A stretch of 64,000 bases of DNA from an uncultured Adlercreutzia sp. (GCF_958431955.1 NZ_CAUASN010000015.1:1-64000); one strand, 5' to 3'; shown: positions 49,181 through 58,189, counted from the stretch's first letter. Notes: a model not told the origin generated them from the letters alone. Made by a program: numbers and translations.

Positions 49181-49372
49181 GGGATTCGGCGGCATCCCTT
49201 CGCCCGGCCGTGCCCTCAGCGGGCGGCGCCCCTTCGCCTGCCCCAGCCGGGCACGGCGGCCGACCCGGATGGCGCTTCCCCGTTACATCCTTGTTTCTAA
49301 GCGAATTGCTGAGCGCGGGGCTCTCGTTTCGCGGTAGCATGGGTGCCATCAATTTCGAGGTAAAGGAGCGTC

Positions 49373-50572
49373 ATGACCAAGATTCAGATGACTACGCCGC
49401 TGGTGGAGATGGACGGCGACGAGATGACCCGCATCATCTGGCAGATGATCAAAGACGAGCTGATCTGCCCCTTCGTCGACTTGAAGACCGAGTACTACGA
49501 TCTGGGCCTGGAGAACCGCAACGCCACCGATGATATGGTCACTATCGAGTCGGCTGAGGCCACCAAGCGCCTCGGCGTGGCCGTGAAGTGCGCCACTATC
49601 ACGCCGAATGCCGCGCGCATGGACGAGTACGACCTGAAGGAGATGTGGAAGAGCCCCAACGGCACCATCCGCGCCATGCTGGACGGCACGGTGTTCCGTA
49701 CCCCCATCATCGTGAAGGGCATCGAGCCCTGCGTGCGCAACTGGACGCGCCCCATCACCATCGCCCGCCATGCCTACGGCGACGTGTACAAGAACGCCGA
49801 GATTCGCGTGCCCGGCCCCGGCAAGGTGGAGCTCGTCTACACCGGCGACGACGGCACCGAGATTCGCGAGCTCGTGTTCCAGTACGAGGGCGCCGGCGTG
49901 GCCCAGGGCATGCACAACCTGGACGCCTCCATCGCGAGCTTCGCCATGAGCTGCTTCGAGTACGCCCTCGACACCAAGCAGGATCTGTGGTTCGCTACGA
50001 AGGACACCATCTCCAAGAAGTACGACCACCGCTTCAAGGACATCTTCCAGGAGATCTACGACGACCGGTACGCCGCCCGCTTCGAGGAGGCCGGCATCGA
50101 GTACTTCTACACGCTCATCGACGATGCCGTGGCCCGCGTGATGAAGGCCGACGGCGGCTTCATCTGGGCTTGCAAGAACTACGACGGCGACGTGATGAGC
50201 GACATGGTGTCTTCCGCCTTCGGGTCGCTGGCCATGATGACCTCGGTGCTCGTGAGCCCCGCCGGTGTCTACGAGTACGAGGCCGCCCACGGCACCGTGC
50301 AGCGCCACTACTACAAGCACCTGGAGGGCAAGGAGACGTCCACGAACTCCGTGGCCACCATCTTCGCCTGGTCGGGCGCTCTGCGCAAGCGCGGCGAGCT
50401 GGACGAGCTGCCCGAGCTCGTGGCCTTCGCCGACCGCCTGGAGGCTGCTACCCTGGCCACCATCGAGGCCGGCGAGATGACCGGCGACCTGGCTCGCATC
50501 ACGAGCCTGCCGAATCCCGTGACTCTCAGCACGGGCGAGTTCATCCAGGCTATCGCCCGCCGCCTGGCCTAA
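49373..50572 (+). CDS. icd: NADP-dependent isocitrate dehydrogenase, homodimeric type II
   Basis: 399 residues. [15 protein letters not shown] begins the fold; [29 protein letters not shown] (substrate phosphate/Ser region), RHAYGDVYK, and YDGDVMSDM with metal-binding Asp are visible. AAHGTVQRH and [13 protein letters not shown] form the cofactor site. This is the eukaryote-like type II enzyme, giving 2-oxoglutarate and NADPH. AAGGAG precedes the ATG. A single-gene transcript with its own terminator. Confidence 0.94.
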   Translation: MTKIQMTTPLVEMDGDEMTRIIWQMIKDELICPFVDLKTEYYDLGLENRNATDDMVTIESAEATKRLGVAVKCATITPNAARMDEYDLKEMWKSPNGTIRAMLDGTVFRTPIIVKGIEPCVRNWTRPITIARHAYGDVYKNAEIRVPGPGKVELVYTGDDGTEIRELVFQYEGAGVAQGMHNLDASIASFAMSCFEYALDTKQDLWFATKDTISKKYDHRFKDIFQEIYDDRYAARFEEAGIEYFYTLIDDAVARVMKADGGFIWACKNYDGDVMSDMVSSAFGSLAMMTSVLVSPAGVYEYEAAHGTVQRHYYKHLEGKETSTNSVATIFAWSGALRKRGELDELPELVAFADRLEAATLATIEAGEMTGDLARITSLPNPVTLSTGEFIQAIARRLA

Positions 50573-50577
50573 GACCC

Positions 50578-50600
50578 AAGGGCCCAGTTGCTGGGCCCTT
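50578..50600 (+). terminator. Terminator of icd
   Basis: AAGGGCCCAG and CTGGGCCCTT arms with a TTG loop, 5 bp past the stop, followed by a weak T run. Confidence 0.8.
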
Positions 50601-50641
50601 GCTTCCCCTGTTTGGAAATCCTGCTTTTCTGGGACGAATCA

Positions 50642-50747
50642 GTTGGAAAATGTGAACTTTTGGGCACGAGAAAACTCCTAGCCTGACCTGCGAAAACCTA
50701 AAGAAACAGCAGATCAGAGCAGTGTACAGAAAAGCACATTTTCCAAC
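50642..50747. repeat. MITE-like inverted repeat
   Basis: The arms GTTGGAAAATGTG-aa-CTTTT (50642-50661) and AAAAGCACATTTTCCAAC (50730-50747) match at nearly all positions and enclose about 68 bp. The element is AT-rich against its surroundings. Confidence 0.5.
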
Positions 50748-50791
50748 GCTTCAGCACGCAAACGCCCCTGGTCGTGCCCTCCTGCGCCCCG

Positions 50792-51781
50792 CTACTTCGC
50801 GAGGGCGCAGGGGAGCACCTCCGGGTTCACGCAGGCCTCGGGCATGCGGCCGAGCACCACGTCGATGGCGTTTTGCGTGCAGCGGCGGCGCAATTCGGCG
50901 GCCGACTCCTCGGACCAGTAGGCCGCATGACTCGTGAGCACGGTGTGCGGCGCGCGCATGATGGCCGCATCGGCCGGCACGGGCTCGGTCTCGAACACGT
51001 CGATGCCCGCGCCCCAGAGTTTTCCCGCGCACAGGGCGGCCGCCACGGCGTCCAGATCCACCACGGCGCCGCGCGAGGTGTTCACCACCACCGCATCCTC
51101 CTTCATGAGCTTGAGGTTGTTGGCGTTCAGCAAATGGTGCGTGGCCGGCACGAGGGCCGTGTGGAAGCTCACGACGTCGGCCTCGCGTAGAAGCTCGTCC
51201 AGCTCGCGGTAGGGGTACCCCTCGGGCGTCAGGCTTCCCGGGTGTCCCTTATGGTCCCACACCACCACGGAAAAGCCGAGGCCCGCGGCCTTGCGCGCGC
51301 AGGCGCGCCCGATGTTGCCGTAGCCCACGATGCCGAAGGTGCGGCCGCGCACCTGGCCCAAGGGGCGGCGGCGGTGGAAGTCCCACACGCCAGCGCGCAT
51401 GTCGGCATCGATCTCGTTGATGCGCCGCAGGCACGCGAGCGCAAGGGCGATGGCGTGGTCGCTTACCACCTCGGTGCCGTAGCCGGGCACGTTGCACACG
51501 GCCACGCCCGCCTCGCTGGCGGCCGCCACGTCGATGTTGTCCACCCCGGTGCCCGTCTTCGCTACCACTTTAAGCTGGGGCAGCGCCTCGAACACCTCGG
51601 CGGTGTAGCGCCCGTAGGAGGTGATGGCCCCGTCGGCCCCGCGCAGGTGCTCGACGATCTCATCCGGCGTGCGGGCGCGGCCGTCGTCGAAGCTCTCGAA
51701 GCGGATGCCGGCGGCCTCCACCATCTCCCGCTCGAACGCGCAGTCGTCGAAATCGAAATCCGACATCACGATGGTCGCCAT
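50792..51781 (-). CDS. D-2-hydroxyacid dehydrogenase, NAD-dependent
   Basis: 329 residues of the phosphoglycerate dehydrogenase/D-isomer family. The NAD fold has GIVGYGNIGRACARKA; TGTGVDNIDV holds the substrate region; VVNTSRGAVVD holds the catalytic Arg; GIDVFETEPVP the Glu; and LTSHAAYWSEE the catalytic His. It would interconvert a 2-keto acid and a D-2-hydroxy acid. AAGGAAGG precedes the ATG. It diverges from an SDR gene. Confidence 0.9.
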   Translation of the reverse strand: MATIVMSDFDFDDCAFEREMVEAAGIRFESFDDGRARTPDEIVEHLRGADGAITSYGRYTAEVFEALPQLKVVAKTGTGVDNIDVAAASEAGVAVCNVPGYGTEVVSDHAIALALACLRRINEIDADMRAGVWDFHRRRPLGQVRGRTFGIVGYGNIGRACARKAAGLGFSVVVWDHKGHPGSLTPEGYPYRELDELLREADVVSFHTALVPATHHLLNANNLKLMKEDAVVVNTSRGAVVDLDAVAAALCAGKLWGAGIDVFETEPVPADAAIMRAPHTVLTSHAAYWSEESAAELRRRCTQNAIDVVLGRMPEACVNPEVLPCALAK

Positions 51782-51998
51782 AGGGCCTTCCTTTCACGCG
51801 ACGCTGTTCCATTCGGTTGCCCATTGTAGCCCCCGCGCGGGTCTTTCGCGGCATTGGGCGGCGAACATCTCTATACTTACAGGCCCGGTCGTCAAACGGC
51901 GCCCTCGGAAGGCCCGGCCGCTATACCGCTTCTCGGCCCCGCCCGTCCAGGCGCCGCATCGGGGTGCAACCGTGCGGTACGAACAGATGGGAGACGAC

Positions 51999-52751
51999 AT
52001 GAAGAAGCTCGAGGGACGTGTGGCCATCGTGACGGGCGCCAGCTCTGGCGTGGGGCGCGGGCTGGCGAAGGTGCTGGCCGAGAACGGCGCGAAGATCTGC
52101 GCCTGCGCGCGCCGCGTGGAGAAGCTCGAGGAGCTGAAGGCGGAAGTGGAGGCCTTCGGCGGGGAAGTGCTGCCCGTGGCCTGCGACGTGACCGACATCG
52201 ATCAGATCAACAACGTGGTCGAGCAGTGCGTCGAGCGCTTCGGCGGCATCGATATCCTCATCAACTGCGCCCAGGGCGCCATGCAGTACCGCGAGATCAA
52301 CGACGTGGACGAGGCCTACACTCTGGAAGCCTTCGAGAGCGGCCCGCTCGCTTCCATGATGTTCATGAAGGCGTGCTTCCCCTACTTGAAGGAGAGCGGT
52401 CACGGGCGCATCATCAACACCGCCTCCGCGGCCGGTTACGACGGCAACGCGGGCTTCGGCGCCTACGGCATGGCCAAGGAGGCCATCCGCGCCATCACCC
52501 GCACGGCGGCCAACGAGTGGGGCCGCTACGGCATCACGGTGAACGTGTTTTTGCCTATCATCGCCACTGACTTCTTCCGCGAGACCCAAGCCGAGGCGTT
52601 GCGGAACCTGGAGTCGAAAACCCCGCTGGGCTATATCGGTACCACCGAAAAGGACTGTGCCCCGCTCATCGTGCTGCTCGTCAGCGACGAGGGCGGCTAC
52701 TTTACCGGCCAGTCCTACATGGTAGACGGTGGCATCCACAAGCACTCGTAG
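51999..52751 (+). CDS. Short-chain dehydrogenase/reductase
   Basis: 250 residues. GASSGVGRG is the cofactor glycine motif, NTASAAG gives the catalytic Ser, and YGMAK the Tyr-Lys pair. VDGGIHKHS closes the Rossmann fold in the FabG-like manner. ATG 51999 has GGGAG 5-6 bases upstream; an in-frame ATG at 51986 is possible. The substrate is unknown; many such Eggerthellaceae SDRs act on steroids or bile acids, but nothing specific shows that here. Confidence 0.88.
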   Translation: MKKLEGRVAIVTGASSGVGRGLAKVLAENGAKICACARRVEKLEELKAEVEAFGGEVLPVACDVTDIDQINNVVEQCVERFGGIDILINCAQGAMQYREINDVDEAYTLEAFESGPLASMMFMKACFPYLKESGHGRIINTASAAGYDGNAGFGAYGMAKEAIRAITRTAANEWGRYGITVNVFLPIIATDFFRETQAEALRNLESKTPLGYIGTTEKDCAPLIVLLVSDEGGYFTGQSYMVDGGIHKHS

Positions 52752-52793
52752 GGCTGCCGCGCGGCTGTTCAGGCCGTGGCACGGAGGCATTTC

Positions 52794-52839
52794 AACGGCG
52801 AAGGGGCGCCCACACCGCAGGGTGCGCCCCTTCGCCGTT
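52794..52839 (+). terminator. Terminator of the SDR gene
   Basis: AACGGCGAAGGGGCGC pairs with its exact complement across a 14-nt loop, a 16-bp stem, 43 bp past the stop. The T run is weak. Confidence 0.75.
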
Positions 52840-52959
52840 GGTGCGGGCGGGGCGGCGGCATCGTGAAGCATTACGCTCCCGTGGTCGGCAAGGCTCTTGA
52901 AGTGGCCTCCAAGCGGGGAATCCGTTAGGCGGTGTCGGTCTTCCCGCGACCGAAAAAAG

Positions 52960-52987
52960 TTGCGGGGCTTGACAATCGTGGTATGAT
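52960..52987 (+). promoter_or_regulatory. Promoter of veg
   Basis: TTGCGG (52960-52965) and TATGAT (52982-52987) are 16 bp apart. A TTGACA at 52969 is 7 bp from the -10 and cannot pair with it as a -35. Confidence 0.45.
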
Positions 52988-53032
52988 ATGGGGCTGTACT
53001 TGTACCGTCAGCACACGTGAGGAAGTTAGTCA

Positions 53033-53359
53033 ATGGATTTGGCCAAGCAGGCAAAGATCGTCGATGGCATTCATGATACCTTGAATGATTTCGTCGGTCA
53101 ACGACTGAAAGTGCGCGCCAACATGGGCCGCTCGAAGATCGTGGAGAGCGAAGGCGTGCTCACCCAGGTTCACCCGCAGCTGTTCATCATGGAGGTGGAC
53201 CGCAAGCGCGGCCGCACCGCCCGTCAGTCCTACCAGTACGTGGACGTGCTCACCGGCATGGTGGAGCTGTCCCAGAACGGCGAGCCCCTGTTCGCCCCCT
53301 TTGTGGACGAGTCCATGGAGCTGATCGACTACGTTATGGAAGAGCGCGTGGTCTCTTAA
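53033..53359 (+). CDS. veg: Veg family protein (DUF1021)
   Basis: 108 residues, typical for Veg, a small cytosolic protein linked to biofilm formation in Bacillus. GIHDTLNDFVGQRLKVRANMGR and the SYQYVDVLTGMVEL segment match the family well. GTGAGGAAG gives a strong ribosome site 7 bp before the ATG. The tRNA-Ala gene follows on its own promoter. Confidence 0.9.
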   Translation: MDLAKQAKIVDGIHDTLNDFVGQRLKVRANMGRSKIVESEGVLTQVHPQLFIMEVDRKRGRTARQSYQYVDVLTGMVELSQNGEPLFAPFVDESMELIDYVMEERVVS

Positions 53360-53368
53360 GGGCAGCGC

Positions 53369-53397
53369 TTGACAACCGCCGCCAAATCGGGCAAACT
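53369..53397 (+). promoter_or_regulatory. Promoter of tRNA-Ala
   Basis: TTGACA at 53369-53374 and CAAACT at 53392-53397, 17-bp spacing, 31 bp before the tRNA. Confidence 0.5.
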
Positions 53398-53427
53398 ACT
53401 GCCTTGCGCGAAAGCGCACACCTTCGT

Positions 53428-53503
53428 GGGGATGTAGCTCAGCTGGGAGAGCATCACGTTCGCAACGTGGGGGTCGTGGGTTCGAATCCCATCATCTCCA
53501 CCA
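53428..53503 (+). tRNA. tRNA-Ala (anticodon CGC)
   Basis: A 76-nt cloverleaf. The acceptor GGGGATG pairs with CATCTCC, including the G3:U70 wobble that defines alanine identity. The D arm is GCTC/GAGC. The anticodon stem TCACG/CGTGG encloses loop TTCGCAA, anticodon CGC (codon GCG). The T arm is GTGGG-TTCGAAT-CCCAT. The CCA end is encoded. It reads GCG, frequent in this GC-rich genome. Confidence 0.95.
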
Positions 53504-53512
53504 CGGAAATGT

Positions 53513-53543
53513 AACGGCCTCGGGAATATCCCGGGGCCGTTTT
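53513..53543 (+). terminator. Terminator of tRNA-Ala
   Basis: AACGGCC-TCGGGA pairs with TCCCGG-GGCCGTT over a short ATA loop, then TTTTGC. Good T run. Confidence 0.85.
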
Positions 53544-53654
53544 GCATGGATTGTGCCCGCATCTGTGCCCGCACGCTATCGACCTTGCCCGCGTTTATAC
53601 AATGCGCGACCGTCCTGCATTCGCTCATTTTCGCGAACTGACGTATGATGTACT

Positions 53655-53796
53655 CAAATCTGCAGTTATCAGCGTCGGTATTATTTGCCGGTCAGTGTGT
53701 AGCACTTCTCATATAGCTCTGAACTGGCGTTTTGGTTTTGCGAGAAGAATGAGGCTCGACGCCGAGGCCTTCGAGACGCTGATAACTGCAGATTTG
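53655..53796. repeat. MITE-like element with 22-bp perfect inverted ends
   Basis: CAAATCTGCAGTTATCAGCG plus TC at 53655-53676 recurs exactly inverted at 53775-53796, enclosing 98 bp. Similarity extends weakly outward (GTACT/GTATC). No reading frame of note inside. It lies 150 bp from the tRNA 3' end. Confidence 0.7.
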
Positions 53797-53937
53797 GATA
53801 CAAAATCGGGCAGTTCATTCAAAAGGGGATTGCGGGGAAGTATCTGCATGCGAGGAATGCTCAGGATGGATGTGCTTTGGAGCGGACAGTCTCTCATGCA
53901 GGGCTGCGTGTTTGATGCGAGAGAAAGGGAACGCTCG

Positions 53938-54531
53938 GTGGAGTTACCAGCAGATAAGAATCTCCTGCGGCAGCACTTCAGGATGCTCCGGGCCAAGTTG
54001 TCGGAAGGGGAGCGTCGGGCGGCGGATGCGGCTATTGCGGGGAGCATGGCGGCGTTGCCCGAGTTTGCGGAAGCCGACGGGGTGTTCACGTACCTGAGCT
54101 TTGGGGCTGAGGTGGATACGCGGGAGCTTATCGAACGGGCGTGGAGCTTGGGGAAGACCGTGGCCCTGCCGCGGGTGGTGCCCGGTACGCGCCAGATGCG
54201 GTGGTACGCGGTGGATTCCCTGGACTGCCTTGAGCGCAGCTCCTTCGGCGTGGAAGAGCCGCCAGCTGACCCGGCCCGCGAGGTGACGCCGCGCGACTTC
54301 CACACCCCTGTTGCCCTCGTGCCCGGGCTCGCCTTCGACCGCGAGGGCTACCGCCTCGGCTACGGCGGCGGCTTCTACGACACCTTCCTGCCCACGTTCC
54401 CCGGCACCTCCATGGGCCTCTGCCGCGCCGCCCAGCTCGCCGACCACCTCCCGCACGAGGACTATGACATGCCAGTGGACGAAGTGGTGACTGAGCACGG
54501 TTTGCGGGCACTTTCAAAAATCTCAAGCTGA
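53938..54531 (+). CDS. 5-formyltetrahydrofolate cyclo-ligase
   Basis: 197 residues, the family size. GTG 53938 is chosen because AAAGGGAA lies upstream; the frame has earlier ATGs but no homology there. It turns 5-formyl-THF into 5,10-methenyl-THF with ATP. LRQHFRMLRAKLSEGER, VFTYLSFGAEVDTREL, and the C-terminal PGLAFDREGYRLGYGGGFYD (the ATP/folate motif) are visible. It stands alone after the tRNA. Confidence 0.9.
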   Translation: MELPADKNLLRQHFRMLRAKLSEGERRAADAAIAGSMAALPEFAEADGVFTYLSFGAEVDTRELIERAWSLGKTVALPRVVPGTRQMRWYAVDSLDCLERSSFGVEEPPADPAREVTPRDFHTPVALVPGLAFDREGYRLGYGGGFYDTFLPTFPGTSMGLCRAAQLADHLPHEDYDMPVDEVVTEHGLRALSKISS

Positions 54532-54536
54532 TTTTC

Positions 54537-54662
54537 GCAAAAAAACGAGTTTGGTAGGGTTTGCGAAGCGTCGGCACCTTCCGAAACGGCAACCTGGGGG
54601 CAATAAGGGTCGGCAGACGAGCGTTTTCTCAAATCCCCACCCTACTAACTTGAGTTTTTGCC
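54537..54662. repeat. MITE-like inverted repeat
   Basis: The ends GCAAAAAAACGAGTTTGG and TAACTTGAGTTTTTGCC (then its CCCTAC/GTAGGG extension) pair imperfectly over about 22 bp and enclose about 80 bp. AT-rich ends with a GC-rich centre. Confidence 0.5.
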
Positions 54663-54771
54663 AAATTTCTCGGGATGATTTCCGTTTCCCTTCTGCGGGT
54701 ATGCGGCGTAAGGTTGCGAACGGGGCCGGCTCCATGCTCTCCCTGCTTTGCGCAAGCCATCCCCGATGAAA

Positions 54772-54801
54772 AGCCCCGCCGGGGGAGGGGTCGGCGGGGC
54801 T
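54772..54801 (-). terminator. Terminator of the second Tat flavoprotein gene
   Basis: AGCCCCGCCG and CGGCGGGGCT arms; on the minus strand TTTTC follows. It lies 56 bp past the stop. Confidence 0.75.
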
Positions 54802-54856
54802 GGGGAATGGCGCGATGCGGGTGCCCGCGGGCGCAGTCGACCGCGGGTCGAGCGGT

Positions 54857-56485
54857 CTACTCGTTGGCGAGCGCGCTGCGGGCGGCGATGCGGCCGAAGG
54901 CCAGGCACTCGCCCAGGTTGCCGGCGCCCTGGTAATGGCCCGACCACACCGAGCCGAACTCGCCGGCGGAATAGAGGTGCGGAATGACGTTGCCCTCGAT
55001 GTCGATGATCTCGCCCTTGGCGTTGCGCACGGGGCCGCCGTCGGTGTTCAGCATCTGCGGCCGCTGCATCATGATGTAGAACGGCGGGGTCTTCACCGGG
55101 GTCAGCGTGCTCGGCGGCCGGAAGAAGGAGAGGTCCTTGCCGTTCTCGCAGTAGCCGTTCCACACGGTCACGGTTTCGACGAACTCGTCGACGGGCAGGT
55201 TCGCCTGGGCTGCCAGATCCTCCAGCGTGTCGGCCTTGTAGCCGAAGCCCTCGGCGACCGGGTCGGTGCCTTGGAAGGCGTAGGCGCCGGCGTCCATGGC
55301 GGCCTGGTCGCAGACGAACCAGCTGATTTCGGGCATGGGCAAAAGGTGCCAGTTGCCGCCGAACTGCATGTGGCCGTGGCGCGAACCCACCGCGGCGTTC
55401 ATGGGCACGCCCGCGTAGAACTGGTCCCAATCGAAGGTGCAGCAGGCGTCCCAATCCATGTAGAAGCGCCGTCCGTTGTCGCCTACGGTAATGCCGAGGT
55501 TCTTGAGCGGGCTGCCCGAGCCGTTGTACTTGCCCCATCCCGAATCGTCGAGCTTGCGGATGGTGTTCCAGAAGCCGGCGCCGGAATTCATGTGCCACTC
55601 GGCGACGTTCAGCAGGGCGCAGATGCGGTGGCCGTCGCCGGTGTTCTCTTGGGCGGCGATGGGAGTCACCGTGGGCTGGGAGAAATAGTTGGCCATCATA
55701 TCGGGGTTGCTCTCGAAGCCGCCGCAGGTCATGATGACGCCCTTGTTCGCCTTTACGCGCACGTCGTTCTTGCCGTCGTTGTAGATGCCGCCGAGCACCG
55801 CTTTGGTGGTCGGATCTTGCACCAGGGCCACGAGCGGGCACTCGGTCTTCAGCGTGACGGAAGGCAGGCCGCCCACCACCTCGTTCATGAACTTGGTGAC
55901 GTGGTCCCACTTGCTGTCCTCGGCGGTGAATGCGGCGTAGTCGATGGCCGCGGAATGCTCCAGCTCGGGGTATTCGGGGAAGCAGGCGTAGTCGGTGGTG
56001 CCGGGGACGATGGTCAGGTCGGTGTCGGCGGCGCCGAGCTCCTTGATCCAATCGAGATTGCGGGTCAGTTCGGTCGCGAAGGCGGCGAGCACGTCGTCGG
56101 GCGTGCCCGTGTCGCTGTGGCGCAGCTCCTTCAGATAGTCGAGGGCCGCTTGCTCGCGGTCGGCGCTCGTGTACATGAACCAGCCGCTGGAAAACGGGCT
56201 GTTGCCGTTGCCGAGGGGGCTTGTGCCCTTCTCGATGAGCAGGCACGAGGCATCGGGGCTCTCCTTGCCCACGGTGACGGCCGCGGCCACGCCGGCCAGG
56301 CCCGCGCCCACGACGAGCACGTCGGTTTCCTCGTCCCAGGCGAAGTCGCCGTCTGCGGCTGGTGCGCTCTCGGAGGCGCCGCCTTTCGAGCTGCAACCTG
56401 CCAGGCCCATGCCCGTCAGCCCCGCAACGAGAAGCGTCGTTCCCGCGGTCTTCACGAAGGACCGGCGGCTCTGTGCCATTGCCAT
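54857..56485 (-). CDS. Tat-exported FAD-dependent reductase (fumarate reductase/flavocytochrome c family)
   Basis: 542 residues. SRRSFVKTAG begins a Tat signal ending LAGCSS, a possible lipobox. FAD motifs are DVLVVGAGLAGVAAAV, LIEKGTSPLGNG and the C-terminal LYSAGEFGSVWSGHYQGAGN. MTCGGFESNPDMM lies between. It lacks heme-c motifs, so it depends on a separate electron donor. It is a different subfamily from the one at 4.6 kb. GGGAG precedes the ATG at 56485. It diverges from a membrane LuxR gene, a pairing typical of Eggerthellaceae, so this regulator likely senses its substrate. Confidence 0.85.
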   Translation of the reverse strand: MAMAQSRRSFVKTAGTTLLVAGLTGMGLAGCSSKGGASESAPAADGDFAWDEETDVLVVGAGLAGVAAAVTVGKESPDASCLLIEKGTSPLGNGNSPFSSGWFMYTSADREQAALDYLKELRHSDTGTPDDVLAAFATELTRNLDWIKELGAADTDLTIVPGTTDYACFPEYPELEHSAAIDYAAFTAEDSKWDHVTKFMNEVVGGLPSVTLKTECPLVALVQDPTTKAVLGGIYNDGKNDVRVKANKGVIMTCGGFESNPDMMANYFSQPTVTPIAAQENTGDGHRICALLNVAEWHMNSGAGFWNTIRKLDDSGWGKYNGSGSPLKNLGITVGDNGRRFYMDWDACCTFDWDQFYAGVPMNAAVGSRHGHMQFGGNWHLLPMPEISWFVCDQAAMDAGAYAFQGTDPVAEGFGYKADTLEDLAAQANLPVDEFVETVTVWNGYCENGKDLSFFRPPSTLTPVKTPPFYIMMQRPQMLNTDGGPVRNAKGEIIDIEGNVIPHLYSAGEFGSVWSGHYQGAGNLGECLAFGRIAARSALANE

Positions 56486-56701
56486 GATAATCTCCCTTCC
56501 GATAGGTTCTCCTTCGCTGCATGGATGCGGAGAATTTGCTACCATGCAGTGGCTCGATCATGGAGGGAAAATGCTTCGGGCGAAACTCCCGTTTTAGGGT
56601 AATTTCGAGCATTGGCTCCATGGATGCTTTGCCCAAAAATTGGGCAAATATGAAGATGATCAGGCGATATGCGGCATTCGTCGCAGGATGGGGGAGGGGC
56701 G

Positions 56702-58189
56702 ATGCGCGAAGGAACGAAAAAGCGGATCCCATCGCTTGACAGCGTGCGGCGGATGGCGGCGTGCTTCTTCAGCGTGCTCTTCACCGTTCCGTACTTGCAG
56801 CACAACCTCTACCACACGACGCTGTTCTCCGGATTCGGGGCGCAGCAGTTCGTCGTTTTCGCCCTTTTCTCCCTGATTTTTGCCGCTGGGCTGATTGGCT
56901 GCATCGTGGGCTGCGAACGCATTGGGCGAATTCTTCGCCCCCTCAGCGTTGCCGCCGCGGCGTCCGTCGTGGCAACAGGCGGTACGGTGATGCTTTGGTT
57001 TGCTCCCTCAGTGGGTTCCGATGCGGCGCTGATATGGGGTGCTTTGGGCGCCGGCTGTTACGCCCTCGGTCTGGTGGCCCTCGGAGCCCGGATGTTCCTC
57101 ATGCTCGGCGTTCTTGCGCGACGGGAGGGCTTGAAGGCAGTTCTGGCACTCGTGGTTTTGGCGGCGCTCTGCGGCCATGTGGCATTCGCGTACTCGGCGC
57201 CTGCGCCCTTCTACGCGTTTATCGCCGTGGCCGGTCTCAGCTTGAGCGGCATCGCCCAGCTTTGCTTCGGGCTTTTGGCCGTCCCCGCGTCTGCCGCGGC
57301 GGACGGGGGAGAAGTTCCTTCCCCGTGCGACGCCGACCTCTATGGAAACGGGTGGCGCTTCTTCTACGTCATCTTTTTCGCGACGGTGCTCGTGCACGGT
57401 CTGCTCTATGTGGCCGATCCGGTGCTGGAATATTTGGGCGATGCGCCGCTGTCCCGCGGGGTGACGTTTTTGCTCCTGTTCGCGCTCAGCGTGCTCATGC
57501 TCGCGACGTCTTCGAAGGCATCGCGGTACCTGCGTGCGGTGTGCCTGTTCGGCAACGGGCTTTTCGCGGTGCTGTTCTTGGGGCTTGTGGCTGTGAGCTT
57601 CTCTTCGCTTACCCACGGCGATTTCTCCGCGGCCGCCGGCGTGGTGCTGGCGCTCATCCGCGTGTTCGATGTCCTTCTGCTCGTCGCCATGTTCGTGAGC
57701 GCGTTTTTGAAGGGGTCGAATCTGGTGCGCACGGCGGCCGTGTATCTGCTGGCGCTCTTCTGGCTGCCGACGACGTTCGCCTACGTGCTGCTTCCCCTCG
57801 CCACCGCCGGCCACGCCCTCGACGCCGGCACGCTGCTCGGCCCGGCGTCGCTGGTCATTGCCGCGGTACTGGCTCTGGCCATCGTCGCGTTTCTGACCCT
57901 TTTCATGGTGAAAGCGGCGCGGCCCTTGTCGGCTGCGCGTCCCGCTGCGGAAAAGGAGGGGCGCAGGGAAGCCTGCGATGCTCTCGCGGAACAACACGAC
58001 CTCACTCGGCGCGAGGGGGAGATTCTCTACTATATATCCCTCGGCTACTCGAGCAAGGCCATTGCCGAGAAACTCTTCGTGGCGCCCGGCACCGTGCAGT
58101 CCCACACCAAGCGCATTTACGCGAAGCTGGGCGTGCATGCAAAACAAGAACTTATCGAGTTGGTGAATCGGGAGGAAGGGGACGGTTAG
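56702..58189 (+). CDS. Membrane LuxR-type regulator with about 12 helices
   Basis: 495 residues. About 12 hydrophobic helices (about 17-405) are followed by a charged linker and a C-terminal LuxR HTH: DLTRREGEILYYISLGYSS, then IAEKLFVAPGTVQSHTKRIY and KLGVHAKQELI. The fused membrane part probably senses a small molecule. GGGGAGGGG precedes the ATG at 56702. It is divergent from the Tat flavoprotein gene, sharing a 216-bp region. Its end overlaps the end of the MFS gene by 38 bp on opposite strands. Confidence 0.88.
   Translation: MREGTKKRIPSLDSVRRMAACFFSVLFTVPYLQHNLYHTTLFSGFGAQQFVVFALFSLIFAAGLIGCIVGCERIGRILRPLSVAAAASVVATGGTVMLWFAPSVGSDAALIWGALGAGCYALGLVALGARMFLMLGVLARREGLKAVLALVVLAALCGHVAFAYSAPAPFYAFIAVAGLSLSGIAQLCFGLLAVPASAAADGGEVPSPCDADLYGNGWRFFYVIFFATVLVHGLLYVADPVLEYLGDAPLSRGVTFLLLFALSVLMLATSSKASRYLRAVCLFGNGLFAVLFLGLVAVSFSSLTHGDFSAAAGVVLALIRVFDVLLLVAMFVSAFLKGSNLVRTAAVYLLALFWLPTTFAYVLLPLATAGHALDAGTLLGPASLVIAAVLALAIVAFLTLFMVKAARPLSAARPAAEKEGRREACDALAEQHDLTRREGEILYYISLGYSSKAIAEKLFVAPGTVQSHTKRIYAKLGVHAKQELIELVNREEGDG

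Larger units (their letters stand above)
53504..53937. other. Intergenic region after tRNA-Ala with inverted-repeat element
   Basis: Holds the tRNA terminator and a MITE-like element (both listed). No gene is supported: frames here arise from the palindrome. The tRNA 3' end could be an attachment site, but no integrase is present. Confidence 0.45.
54532..54856. other. Intergenic region between convergent genes
   Basis: 325 bp with an inverted repeat and a terminator, both listed. No gene is seen. Confidence 0.5.

Noticed and set aside
52969..52987. TTGACA as the -35 of veg
   Set aside because: It is 7 bp from the only -10-like sequence; TTGCGG at 52960 with 16-bp spacing fits better.
53503..53560. 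Integration site of a phage or island at the tRNA-Ala 3' end
   Set aside because: No integrase or repeated tRNA 3' end is seen in the window.
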